Source: Chitinophagaceae bacterium (GTDB lineage: Bacteria > Bacteroidota > Bacteroidia > Chitinophagales > Chitinophagaceae). From it: DNA of 44,075 nucleotides. This document shows positions 26,081 through 34,114 of this stretch, one piece after another. The DNA lies in NCBI GenBank assembly GCA_947454715.1, contig CANGMZ010000013.1:1-44075 (forward strand), read 5' to 3'. The notes beneath the pieces were generated by a model. It was not told where the DNA came from, made no database searches, and worked only from the letters and a program-made list of their open reading frames with translations. Positions within the stretch are counted from its first letter, which is position 1. The number at the start of each line of letters is the position of its first letter. A program made the translations under genes and the position numbers.

Positions 26081-27427
26081 ATGAGTTCACTTAAAAAATA
26101 TATTGGCGATTTGCAGGTGAGCAACAGGTGGTACTTGTTGCTGTCAGTTTGTGTCGTGTTGTTTTTTGTATCGTTTTTCGTTTCTCTGCTGTTTCGTTTG
26201 GTATTTACAGTGACTATGCTGGTGTTGTTCTTTACTCTTGTTGATTACATTTTGCTCTTCCTGGTGAAGGGAGGTGTTACCGGTCACCGCATCATGGCGT
26301 CTCGGTTCAGTATTGGAGAAGATAATAAAGTAGCCATATCGTTGGTCAATTCTTATCCCTTCCGGGTAACAGGGTATATTATTGATGAACTGCCGGATCA
26401 GTTTCAGGTTCGTGATTTTCATATAGACATTTCCATTGCTTTGCAATCGCGTAGTGTTGCAGATTATAATTTAAAGCCGCTCTCACGTGGCGAATATGCT
26501 TTCGGTAGTCTGTTGTGCTATGCATCAAGCCCTATTGGTTTCCTGCAACGACGTATCGAAGTTGTTGAGCCTGTGGTAGTGAAGGTATATCCGGCTTTTC
26601 AGCAATTAAAAAAATATGAACTGCAATTGATGGCGACATCCAGCAATACTGTTCAGGGATTAAAAAAAGTGCGTCGACTGGGGCATAGTCTCGAATTCGA
26701 AAAGATAAAAGATTATGTTCCGGGTGATGATGTGCGAACGATTAACTGGAAGGCGACTGCCCGTAGCAACAATTTAATGGTTAATACGTTTACAGATGCT
26801 CGTCAGCAGCAGATCTATTGCCTTATAGACAAAGGGAGGAACATGAAAATGCCTTTTGAAGGAATGACCTTGCTCGACTATTCTATAAATGCTTGTTTGG
26901 CACTGCTTAATGTGGCATTGCTGAAACAGGATAAAGCCGGTGTGATTACATTTTCAAACAAGGTGAATGATATTGTGCCTGCCGAGCGGAAAAACAATCA
27001 GCTCTATACTATATTAGAAACACTTTATAAACAGCAGACTGATTTTAAAGAGAGTGATTATGAATCGGTTTGGGTAACCTTGCATAAACGGATTACACAG
27101 CGTAGTCTTATTGTATTTTTTACCAATTTTGAGACCTACTCTTCACTGGAGCGTCAATTACCCTTTCTTAAAAAAATTGCACAAAGTCATTTAGTTTGTG
27201 TGGTGTTTTTTCAAAATACGTTGTTAGAAGAAATTCACGAATCTACACCGGATAACATAGAAGGTATATACATTAAAACTATTGCTGATCAATTTGCTTT
27301 CGAGAAACGTCAGATTGTAAAGGAACTCCGGCGACATGGTGTTATGTCGATACTGACCACTCCTCAAAATTTGAATGTTGATGTTATTAATAAATATCTA
27401 GAATTGAAGGCTCGGCAGATGGTCTGA
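26081..27427 (+). CDS. DUF58 (vWA-like) membrane protein
   Basis: 448 aa from the ATG at 26081; a GTG at 26012 is open in frame but would only add a hydrophilic, atypical N-terminus. Two adjacent hydrophobic segments (about 17-60: YLLLSVCVVLFFVSFFVSLLF and then VTMLVLFFTLVDYILLFLV in part) anchor it. The DUF58 signature is RRLGHSLEFEKIKDYVPGDD followed by RTINWKATAR. A vWA-like domain follows, in which the usual DxSxS metal site reads D-K-G-R-N (CLIDKGRNM), so the metal site looks altered. It is the usual partner of MoxR ATPases. It lies 79 nt after moxR and closes the cluster. Confidence 0.9.
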   Translation: MSSLKKYIGDLQVSNRWYLLLSVCVVLFFVSFFVSLLFRLVFTVTMLVLFFTLVDYILLFLVKGGVTGHRIMASRFSIGEDNKVAISLVNSYPFRVTGYIIDELPDQFQVRDFHIDISIALQSRSVADYNLKPLSRGEYAFGSLLCYASSPIGFLQRRIEVVEPVVVKVYPAFQQLKKYELQLMATSSNTVQGLKKVRRLGHSLEFEKIKDYVPGDDVRTINWKATARSNNLMVNTFTDARQQQIYCLIDKGRNMKMPFEGMTLLDYSINACLALLNVALLKQDKAGVITFSNKVNDIVPAERKNNQLYTILETLYKQQTDFKESDYESVWVTLHKRITQRSLIVFFTNFETYSSLERQLPFLKKIAQSHLVCVVFFQNTLLEEIHESTPDNIEGIYIKTIADQFAFEKRQIVKELRRHGVMSILTTPQNLNVDVINKYLELKARQMV

Positions 27428-27600
27428 TTCATAAAGCATATTTGTTTTTCCTTTCTTTAAAAAGTAACACAATTTTGAATTTTGACTGTTGAATAATGTT
27501 TCAGCAATCATTTATCTTTATCAAATTATTCCATTAACTCCCCGTTTACATTATTTTTTGGTGTCGATGGGTTACTTTTTCCTTAAATAAGTATTAATCA

Positions 27601-28182
27601 GTGTATAGCGCCACAAATAACGAGCAACAGTTACTGAAAGCACTGGCCAAGGGCGAGCGGGCGGCTACCGAGCAGATATACAAACAGCAATTTCCTGTAA
27701 TAAGTGGATGGCTGATAAAAAACGGTGGTTCTCCCGATGATGCGGCTGATCTTTTTCAGGAAGCAATAGTTGTTTTGTTCGGCAAAGTGCAGAATGCTGA
27801 TTTTACGCTTACCTGCGCCATCGGTACTTATTTATTCTCAATAAGTAAGCATTTATGGTACAAAAAGTTGCAGCAGCAGCAAAAGGAGCCTACTCGTTTG
27901 TATGACAATACGGAATCTGATGAGGATGGTTTGGGAATAGCGTATGATGAAGATGTGAATGTGCACCATGAGCGTGAGGCACATTTTGATCAGCTCAATA
28001 ATGCGCTTGACCAAATAGGGGAACCTTGCAGGTCTTTATTGCAGGCTTTTTATCATAAAGACAAAAGCATGCAGGAAATAGCAGCAGATTTCGGATATAC
28101 AAATCCGGAAAATGCCAAGACACAAAAATATAAATGCCTGACACGCCTTCGCAAGTTGTTTTATAGTGTTCAGGCCAAATAA
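27601..28182 (+). CDS. ECF-type RNA polymerase sigma factor
   Basis: 193 aa. The start must be GTG at 27601: an in-frame stop lies two codons upstream and no ATG is near. Region sigma-2 spans about residues 10-90 (SPDDAADLFQEAIVVLFGK is the -10 recognition helix). Region sigma-4 spans about 130-190 (LLQAFYHKDKSMQEIAADFGYTN with helix-turn-helix, then AKTQKYKCLTRLRKL). A variable acidic linker with E/D/Y lies between. It directs core polymerase to a specific regulon. It lies 7 nt before a gene with an anti-sigma-like N-terminus, so the two form a sigma/anti-sigma unit (inference). Confidence 0.93.
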   Translation: MYSATNNEQQLLKALAKGERAATEQIYKQQFPVISGWLIKNGGSPDDAADLFQEAIVVLFGKVQNADFTLTCAIGTYLFSISKHLWYKKLQQQQKEPTRLYDNTESDEDGLGIAYDEDVNVHHEREAHFDQLNNALDQIGEPCRSLLQAFYHKDKSMQEIAADFGYTNPENAKTQKYKCLTRLRKLFYSVQAK

Positions 28183-28189
28183 TAGAGTT

Positions 28190-29287
28190 ATGAATACTAA
28201 TAATGTTTGGGAAATAGCTGAAGCATACCTCGATGGAAGTTTATCTCTGGCAGAGGCAGCTGCGCTAAAGAGCAGAAGGGAAACAGACGAAGTATTTGCC
28301 AGTGAATTTAATGACAATATCAATCTTTTAAGTTCTCTCAAAAGCAGCGGCAGCCAAAAACGCTTCCGTGCTATGCTGGGTGATATACATAAAGAACAGT
28401 CTGCTGCGCCGGCTAAAGCTAAGCGCATAATTTCATTACCTGCACATTTCTGGCGTATTGCAGCAGTGGCAGCTACTGTAGCCTTGGTTACTTCTTTTAT
28501 CAGCTATTCAATAATGAACAGCACATCTAAAAGAAATACTGCAGAGTACAGCGTCATTAGTAACAAGGTTACCGCAATAGCTAACGACCAGAAAAATTTA
28601 AAGAAAATCGTTCAGGATTCCCTGATTAACAAAAAATCACCTGTAGTGCCTACATCTGATGTGCGTAGAACAGGTACCGGTTTCGCTTTAACTAATGACG
28701 GTTATTTCGTTACCTCTTATCACGTTATCAATGATGGTAATGGAGAAGGTGATTCTGTTTATATACAAAGCAATGACGGAGTTTACTACAAGGCATTCGT
28801 TGTTAATTTCAGTGCAGAATCTGATTTGGCTATCCTGAAAGTAATGAAAAAGAACTTCCAGTTTACAAAATGTGAAGTGCCTTATACATTTGTTTCTAAA
28901 AAAGCTGCATTAGGTTCTCAAATATATACTGTAGGCTACCCTAAAGAAGATATCGTATATAGTGAAGGTTATATAAGTGCGAGAAACGGGTATGAAGGAG
29001 ATAGCCGCCAGTACACAATGGAGCTCCCTGCCGGTCACGGTCAGAGTGGTTCGCCTGTTATTGATGCAAGAGGTAATATATTAGGTATTCTTACTGCTAT
29101 CAGCAGCCCTAAAGAAGCAAATACTTATGCAGTTAGTTCTGATGCATTACTTGATTTGGTAGAGAAAATGCCTGCCGGCACAAAAATGCGTCTACCTAAA
29201 AGCAATAAGCTCAGTCGTTTGAGCCGTGAAGAGCAGATAGCTACTATGGAGAATTACACGTTCTCTGTGAAGGTTTATAAAAAGTGA
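28190..29287 (+). CDS. membrane-anchored anti-sigma-like / trypsin-like serine protease fusion
   Basis: 365 aa from the ATG at 28190. Residues ~1-65 look like a cytoplasmic anti-sigma domain of the helical Bacteroidota type (VWEIAEAYLDGSLSLAEAAAL). A single transmembrane helix spans about 88-109 (WRIAAVAATVALVTSFISY). A short stalk leads to a periplasmic S1/HtrA-like protease domain with an intact triad: H178 (TSYHVIN), D212 (ESDLAIL) and S286 (GHGQSGSPV). No PDZ domain follows, unlike DegS or HtrA. It is encoded 7 nt after an ECF sigma factor. I infer that it binds the sigma factor in the cytoplasm and that its outer protease-like domain senses or cuts something in the envelope. A plain membrane-bound protease is the alternative. 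Confidence 0.8.
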   Translation: MNTNNVWEIAEAYLDGSLSLAEAAALKSRRETDEVFASEFNDNINLLSSLKSSGSQKRFRAMLGDIHKEQSAAPAKAKRIISLPAHFWRIAAVAATVALVTSFISYSIMNSTSKRNTAEYSVISNKVTAIANDQKNLKKIVQDSLINKKSPVVPTSDVRRTGTGFALTNDGYFVTSYHVINDGNGEGDSVYIQSNDGVYYKAFVVNFSAESDLAILKVMKKNFQFTKCEVPYTFVSKKAALGSQIYTVGYPKEDIVYSEGYISARNGYEGDSRQYTMELPAGHGQSGSPVIDARGNILGILTAISSPKEANTYAVSSDALLDLVEKMPAGTKMRLPKSNKLSRLSREEQIATMENYTFSVKVYKK

Positions 29288-29330
29288 ACAATCAACGGTA
29301 AATAGATAAGAAAATAATTGATTTATACAG

Positions 29331-29356
29331 AGCAGCCATTTATGGCTGCTTTTTTG
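29331..29356 (+). terminator. intrinsic terminator after the sigma/protease operon
   Basis: AGCAGCCA (29331-29338) and TGGCTGCT (29343-29350) form an 8-bp stem with loop TTTA, followed by a run of T. It separates this unit from the next lipoprotein gene. Confidence 0.88.
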
Positions 29357-29389
29357 TGGGTATAATATAAATAGCGATATTTACGCTTT

Positions 29390-30355
29390 ATGTTCAGGTA
29401 TCTAAACGCCGCAGTTGCATTCTTGGTTCTATCTTTTTGCGCTTGCAAGAAAGATATGTTGCATTGGCAGAAAACGCAACAAATAGCCGGTAACACAACC
29501 AGTAAACTCAATCATATCAGGTTTCTTAATGATTCTGTTTGTATAATAGCGGGGGGGGAGCACTTTGATAATGCGGTGGTTTTGCGGTCGGTAGATGGTG
29601 GGTTTACATTTGCGCCATATTCATATCCTGAGGCAGGTAAGGGTATGTATGGAATGGGGGTATCGCCTCAGGGGAAAATATTTCTTTCCGGCACAGATGG
29701 TTGCGTACTTCATTCTATAGATACCGGGCGTACTTTTCAATTCAACAGAATACTCGATTGGGATTATTATGTAGGGGTTTCCTACCCAACGCCGGATACA
29801 GGTTTTTTTGTGTCAACTCACCTCAATGATGCAGGTTCTATAACAAGAGTAGATGCACAATATCACATTATCGACAAGTTAAATCTGAATTTCGGATTGG
29901 CAGATATTTTTATGGTGAGCCCTACAACAGGTTATGTCATAGGTTATGGTGCGGTAATGAAAACAACAGATGGCGGCCTTAACTGGATATACCTGGACCC
30001 TGCAGATGATAAATTTGTCTCCATGGATATTCATGGAGATGAACTCTGGATGTGCGGGTATGCGGGAACAGTATATCACTCTACAGATGCAGGCGTGCAC
30101 TGGCAAAAGCTGAGAAACGGTAACGATATCACTTTGCCACGGTACAGAATGCTCAGTATAGTGTTTAAAGACTCAAAAAATGGTTGGATATCGTGCGATG
30201 ATGGGAAAGTAGTTTATACTGACGACGGTGGGCATCACTGGATGGAATATGATCAGTTCACAACAATTGCCATGAGAAGTATTGTAATTTGTCCTAATAA
30301 TGATTTGATGGTAGCGGGAGATAATGGTATGATCTATAGATTGACTACAAAATAA
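29390..30355 (+). CDS. YCF48/BNR-repeat beta-propeller lipoprotein
   Basis: 321 aa. A lipoprotein signal (AVAFLVLSFCAC, lipidated Cys near residue 19, then K-K-D) is followed by a beta-propeller made of repeats carrying Asp-box-like motifs: SVDGGFTF, SIDTGRTF, TTDGGLNW, STDAGVHW and TDDGGHHW. This is the YCF48-like/photosystem-stability-factor fold, which in non-phototrophs is a surface or periplasmic protein of unknown role. A run of eight G at 29551-29558 lies within codons for A-G-G-E in the first blade. It follows the sigma/protease operon but is separated from it by a terminator. Confidence 0.82.
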   Translation: MFRYLNAAVAFLVLSFCACKKDMLHWQKTQQIAGNTTSKLNHIRFLNDSVCIIAGGEHFDNAVVLRSVDGGFTFAPYSYPEAGKGMYGMGVSPQGKIFLSGTDGCVLHSIDTGRTFQFNRILDWDYYVGVSYPTPDTGFFVSTHLNDAGSITRVDAQYHIIDKLNLNFGLADIFMVSPTTGYVIGYGAVMKTTDGGLNWIYLDPADDKFVSMDIHGDELWMCGYAGTVYHSTDAGVHWQKLRNGNDITLPRYRMLSIVFKDSKNGWISCDDGKVVYTDDGGHHWMEYDQFTTIAMRSIVICPNNDLMVAGDNGMIYRLTTK

Positions 30356-30434
30356 AACAGAAATAATGTGATGGGTTGATTAAATCAATTTGATTACATT
30401 CTCATCAATTTGCTTAATTTTAACGCTAGTTGTG

Positions 30435-30442
30435 TATTTTTG
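30435..30442 (+). promoter_or_regulatory. putative promoter of the DUF6580 gene
   Basis: TATTTTTG is an exact TAnnTTTG match, with TTTG 22 nt upstream (30409-30412) as a possible -33 element. The ATG at 30461 gives a leader of roughly 13 nt. A small palindrome, TTGATTAAATCAA (30376-30388), lies upstream. Confidence 0.6.
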
Positions 30443-30460
30443 CACCAATAAAACAGACCA

Positions 30461-31015
30461 ATGAAACGTAACGACATAAATAGTTTAATAGCAGTAACAC
30501 TGATAGTAACAGCTACTGTGCTCCGTATAGCAAACTCAGGTATGCACCTTTATAATTTTGTGCCAATGGCTGCTATAGGCTTGTTTAGTGGTGCTATTAT
30601 AAAAGACAGACGTTTACTTACGTTTTTGGTGCCTTTAGCCGGTCAGTTTATAGCAGATGTTTATTTTCAGTTGTTTACTAATACCCCGGGTTTCTATCAG
30701 GGACAATTATTTAACTATGCGGCACTTGCAGGTGCTGCAGGTTTAGGTTTGCTCATGAAGCAGCCAAAACCTACTACTATTTTGGCATATCTCTTTGGTG
30801 CTTCAGGTATGTTCTTTATTGTGTCTAATTTTGGTTATTTCATGTCCGGTTATAATGGTTATAGCTTTGCAGGATTAACTAAAACGTATATTGATGCTAT
30901 TCCATTTTTCAAGAATACGCTCACTGGTGATATGATCGGTGGTATCTTGCTTTTTGGTGGTTTCTTTATCGCACAGCGTTTGTTTATCAATAAAATGAAT
31001 AAAGCAGAAGCTTAA
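30461..31015 (+). CDS. DUF6580 family integral membrane protein
   Basis: 184 aa with about five hydrophobic helices. Family-like features are NFVPMAAIGLFSGA near residue 31, a following charged turn (IKDRR), and SNFGYFMSGYNGYSFAGLTKTYIDAIPFFKNTLTGDMIG in the C-terminal half. It resembles ECF-transporter S-component-like proteins, so a putative small-molecule uptake role has been suggested for the family; the ligand is unknown. It is flanked by its own promoter and terminator. Confidence 0.75.
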   Translation: MKRNDINSLIAVTLIVTATVLRIANSGMHLYNFVPMAAIGLFSGAIIKDRRLLTFLVPLAGQFIADVYFQLFTNTPGFYQGQLFNYAALAGAAGLGLLMKQPKPTTILAYLFGASGMFFIVSNFGYFMSGYNGYSFAGLTKTYIDAIPFFKNTLTGDMIGGILLFGGFFIAQRLFINKMNKAEA

Positions 31016-31034
31016 ATAATATTGAATGATATTT

Positions 31035-31062
31035 GAAACGGGTGGCCTTGCCGCCCGTTTTC
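31035..31062 (+). terminator. intrinsic terminator after the DUF6580 gene
   Basis: AAACGGGTGGC (31036-31046) and GCCGCCCGTTT (31050-31060) form an 11-bp stem with one G-U and a 3-nt loop, followed by TTTTCTG. It lies about 20 nt after the stop. Confidence 0.8.
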
Positions 31063-31095
31063 TGTTACGGGCATGCCCCTTATCTTACATTAACT

Positions 31096-31103
31096 TACAT
31101 TTG
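31096..31103 (+). promoter_or_regulatory. prfB: putative -7 element of prfB
   Basis: TACATTTG is an exact TAnnTTTG match that ends only 8 nt before the prfB ATG. If used, the mRNA would have almost no leader. Confidence 0.5.
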
Positions 31104-31111
31104 CATCTGCA

Positions 31112-32197
31112 ATGACACAGGAACAATTAAAAGACATGCGGGAGCGTATAGCTCACTTGCATCGTTTTCTGCGTATAGAAGACAGGCTGGCCAAACTTGA
31201 AAATGATAGGCAGCTGACTTTATCTCCCGGTTTTTGGGATGATAATACCAGGGCTACAGGTATACTCAAAGAAATAAAAATCAATAAATACTGGACCGAT
31301 CTGTATGATAAGGTCAATGCACTTATAGAGGATTCTGCTGTGCTGTTTGATTTCTGGAAAGAAGGGGAGGCGACAGAAGAGGAAGTAAAAGAAACATATA
31401 CCAATGCTCTCAAAGCAATAGATGAACTGGAGTTCAAGAGTACGCTTGATAAACCTGAAGATGAGATGACCTGTATGGTTGTCATCAACAGTGGTGCGGG
31501 TGGTACTGAGAGCCAGGACTGGGCGGAGATGCTCATGCGTATGTACCGTATGTATGGTGAAAAGCAAGGGTGGAAGGTAATGGAAGTAGATGTGCAGTAT
31601 GGCGATGGTGCAGGCATAAAGCAGGCAACATTGGAGTTTGATGGTGAGTTTGCTTATGGCCTGTTAAAAGCAGAAAGTGGTGTACACAGATTGGTGCGCA
31701 TTTCTCCATTTGATAGTAATGCACGCAGACATACATCGTTTGCATCGGTATATGTATACCCTGTGATAGATGATACGATTGATATACAGGTTAGTCCTGC
31801 TGATGTTGAATGGGCGTTCTTCCGTTCAGGTGGTTCCGGAGGTCAGAACGTGAATAAGGTGGAAACGGCAGTGCGTTTGAAGCACATACCCAGTGGTATC
31901 ATTGTGGAGTGCCAGATAGCACGTACACAGGGGGAAAACCGCGAAAAGGCAATGACCATGCTGAAAAGCCGCTTGTATGAAGAGGAACTGCGCAAGCGCC
32001 AGGAAGTACTGAATGCGAACAATGCTAACAAGAAGAAAATAGAATGGGGATCACAGATACGCTCTTATGTCTTCCATCCGTATAAAATGATTAAAGACCA
32101 TCGTACCGACTACGAAGTAGGTAATGTGGGGCCGGTGATGGATGGAGAGATAGATGACTTTATTAAGGCGTATTTGATGCAGGCTAATGAGGAGTAA
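31112..32197 (+). CDS. prfB: peptide chain release factor 2
   Basis: 361 aa. It recognises UGA/UAA and triggers peptide release on the ribosome. The anticodon-like SPF tripeptide of RF2 (as opposed to PxT in RF1) is at residues 198-200 ([15 protein letters not shown]). The catalytic GGQ is at 243-245 ([16 protein letters not shown]). The reading frame is continuous from [13 protein letters not shown] through [10 protein letters not shown], the region where many bacterial prfB genes have an in-frame UGA and a programmed +1 shift, so that autoregulatory frameshift is absent here. It is followed after 6 nt by the ABC transporter gene. Confidence 0.96.
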   Translation: MTQEQLKDMRERIAHLHRFLRIEDRLAKLENDRQLTLSPGFWDDNTRATGILKEIKINKYWTDLYDKVNALIEDSAVLFDFWKEGEATEEEVKETYTNALKAIDELEFKSTLDKPEDEMTCMVVINSGAGGTESQDWAEMLMRMYRMYGEKQGWKVMEVDVQYGDGAGIKQATLEFDGEFAYGLLKAESGVHRLVRISPFDSNARRHTSFASVYVYPVIDDTIDIQVSPADVEWAFFRSGGSGGQNVNKVETAVRLKHIPSGIIVECQIARTQGENREKAMTMLKSRLYEEELRKRQEVLNANNANKKKIEWGSQIRSYVFHPYKMIKDHRTDYEVGNVGPVMDGEIDDFIKAYLMQANEE

Positions 32198-32203
32198 TAA
32201 AAG

Positions 32204-33973
32204 ATGAGTAAGCCCAAAGAACCAAAGAAAAAATTGATAGACCTGCACTTGCTGCGGAGGTTGTTTTCGTATACGACACCGTATAAGAAAACCCTGTTTT
32301 TTTCTTTATTCTTGTCTATAACATTAGCTATGCTATCGCCATTGCGACCGTATCTGATTCAGATGTCGGTTGATAAATATATTCATGGGCGAATGCTCAA
32401 TAAGTTGATATGGATAAGTGTCATTCAGTTGGGATTATTGTTGGTAGAGAGCTTCATCAGATTTTGGTTTATGTATCGAATCAACTGGTTAGGGCAAACA
32501 GTGGTCAATGATATTCGTAAGGCAGTATTCAGGAAGATACTCTATCAGGATATTGCCTACTATGATAAAACTGCTATAGGTACACTCACAACCAGAACTG
32601 TGAATGATCTGGAGTCTGTAAATGATGTATTCTCAGAGGGTATTATCTCCATAGTTGCAGATGTAATGACCATCATTTCAATCATTACGGTAATGTTGTT
32701 CATTGACTGGCGACTTACATTAGCTTGTCTTTCCGTGTTCCCTATTCTTATTGTGGCTACATACATTTTTAAGGAAAGCGTGAATAAATCATTTCAGCGG
32801 GTACGTAATGCAGTAGCTGCGCTCAATGCATTTGTACAGGAGCACCTGACGGGGATGTATATAGTCCAAGTATTTGCTGCTGAGCAGCGAGAGCTGGATA
32901 AGTTTACAGATATCAACAAAGAACACCGTAATGCCAACATCAAAGGCATTTTTGCTTACTCAGTATTCTTTCCTGTAGTGGAAATTATATTAGCATTGTC
33001 GCTGGGTATACTTGTGTGGTATGGCTCTGTAAGGTGGTTCAATCATAATGCTTCGCCGGGTATTATCGTAGCATTTGTTATGTATATCAACTTGTTATTT
33101 CGTCCGTTGAGAATGCTGGCAGATAAGTTCAATGTGTTGCAGATGGGGGTGATTGCCGGTGAACGTGTTTTCACAGTTTTAGACAGTCAGGAAACCCTGC
33201 AACAAAACGGAGCATTGCAACCTGAGCATATAAATGGAACCGTAGAGTTCAAAGATGTGTATTTTAGTTATAAGCCAGAAGTGCCTGTGCTTAAAGGCAT
33301 CTCTCTAAAGTTGGAAGCCGGTAAAACAATGGCAGTTGTAGGTCATACCGGTGCCGGTAAATCGTCTATTATCAGCATACTCAACCGACAATATGAAATT
33401 GGGAGCGGACAGATACTCATTGATGGTATTGATTTACACGAGTATGATGTATTCAGGTTAAGGTCGCATATCGGTATAGTATTGCAAGATGTGTTCTTGT
33501 TTTCAGGCACTGTCTATGATAATATCACGCTTCGGAATACAGATATACCGGTTGCGAAAGTGGAAGAAGTGGCTAAGATGTTGGGTATACATGAGTTTAT
33601 CATGCGTTTGCCCGGTGGTTATCAGTTCGATATTATGGAACGAGGTAATGCATTGTCTCAAGGACAGCGTCAATTATTGTCATTTGCCAGAGCATTATTG
33701 TATAATCCTTCTATTCTTATTCTTGATGAAGCTACATCTTCGGTAGATAGTGAGAGCGAGCAGTTGATTCAACATGCTATTGACACCTTAATAAAAGGCA
33801 GAACCTCAATAGTTATTGCACATAGATTATCTACAATTCGCAAGGCCAATGAAATCATAGTTATGGATCACGGCGTTATTATAGAGCGAGGTAGTCATGA
33901 TTCATTGATAGCACAAGAGGGCGCCTATCACAACCTTTATACGGCAGTTGAAAAAAGTACTGTAACTACCTGA
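32204..33973 (+). CDS. ABC exporter, fused permease and ATPase (MsbA/type IV exporter-like)
   Basis: 589 aa, a typical half-transporter length. The N-terminal ~310 residues contain six transmembrane helices (start SLFLSITLAMLSPLRPYLIQ; ends with PLRMLADKFNVLQ). The ATPase domain has Walker A GHTGAGKSS (380-388, K386), Q-loop IVLQDVFLF, signature LSQGQ (484-488; LSGGQ is canonical), Walker B ILILDEATSS (D508, E509) and the H-loop in IVIAHRLST. It works as a homodimer or heterodimer exporting lipids or drugs; the substrate is unknown. It begins 6 nt after prfB, so it is probably co-transcribed with it. Confidence 0.93.
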   Translation: MSKPKEPKKKLIDLHLLRRLFSYTTPYKKTLFFSLFLSITLAMLSPLRPYLIQMSVDKYIHGRMLNKLIWISVIQLGLLLVESFIRFWFMYRINWLGQTVVNDIRKAVFRKILYQDIAYYDKTAIGTLTTRTVNDLESVNDVFSEGIISIVADVMTIISIITVMLFIDWRLTLACLSVFPILIVATYIFKESVNKSFQRVRNAVAALNAFVQEHLTGMYIVQVFAAEQRELDKFTDINKEHRNANIKGIFAYSVFFPVVEIILALSLGILVWYGSVRWFNHNASPGIIVAFVMYINLLFRPLRMLADKFNVLQMGVIAGERVFTVLDSQETLQQNGALQPEHINGTVEFKDVYFSYKPEVPVLKGISLKLEAGKTMAVVGHTGAGKSSIISILNRQYEIGSGQILIDGIDLHEYDVFRLRSHIGIVLQDVFLFSGTVYDNITLRNTDIPVAKVEEVAKMLGIHEFIMRLPGGYQFDIMERGNALSQGQRQLLSFARALLYNPSILILDEATSSVDSESEQLIQHAIDTLIKGRTSIVIAHRLSTIRKANEIIVMDHGVIIERGSHDSLIAQEGAYHNLYTAVEKSTVTT

Positions 33974-34043
33974 TTTTTATAGGTTTCTGAAAATAATAAA
34001 TTCGCTCTATAGTATTTTTTTATTCTGCATGTAACGCTCATAT

Positions 34044-34055
34044 TAACAGCTGTTA
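34044..34055. promoter_or_regulatory. palindromic possible operator upstream of the hybrid kinase gene
   Basis: TAACAGCTGTTA is a perfect 12-bp palindrome 60-70 nt before the ATG at 34115. The half-site GCTGTTAAT recurs at 34088-34096. An outer dyad AACGCT (34033-34038) / AGCGTT (34072-34077) surrounds it. No exact TAnnTTTG was found in this 141-nt gap. Confidence 0.3.
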
Positions 34056-34114
34056 TCAATCAATTCTCAGTAGCGTTTCTTAATATTGCTGTTAATTACC
34101 AATAGGTTGCAAGT

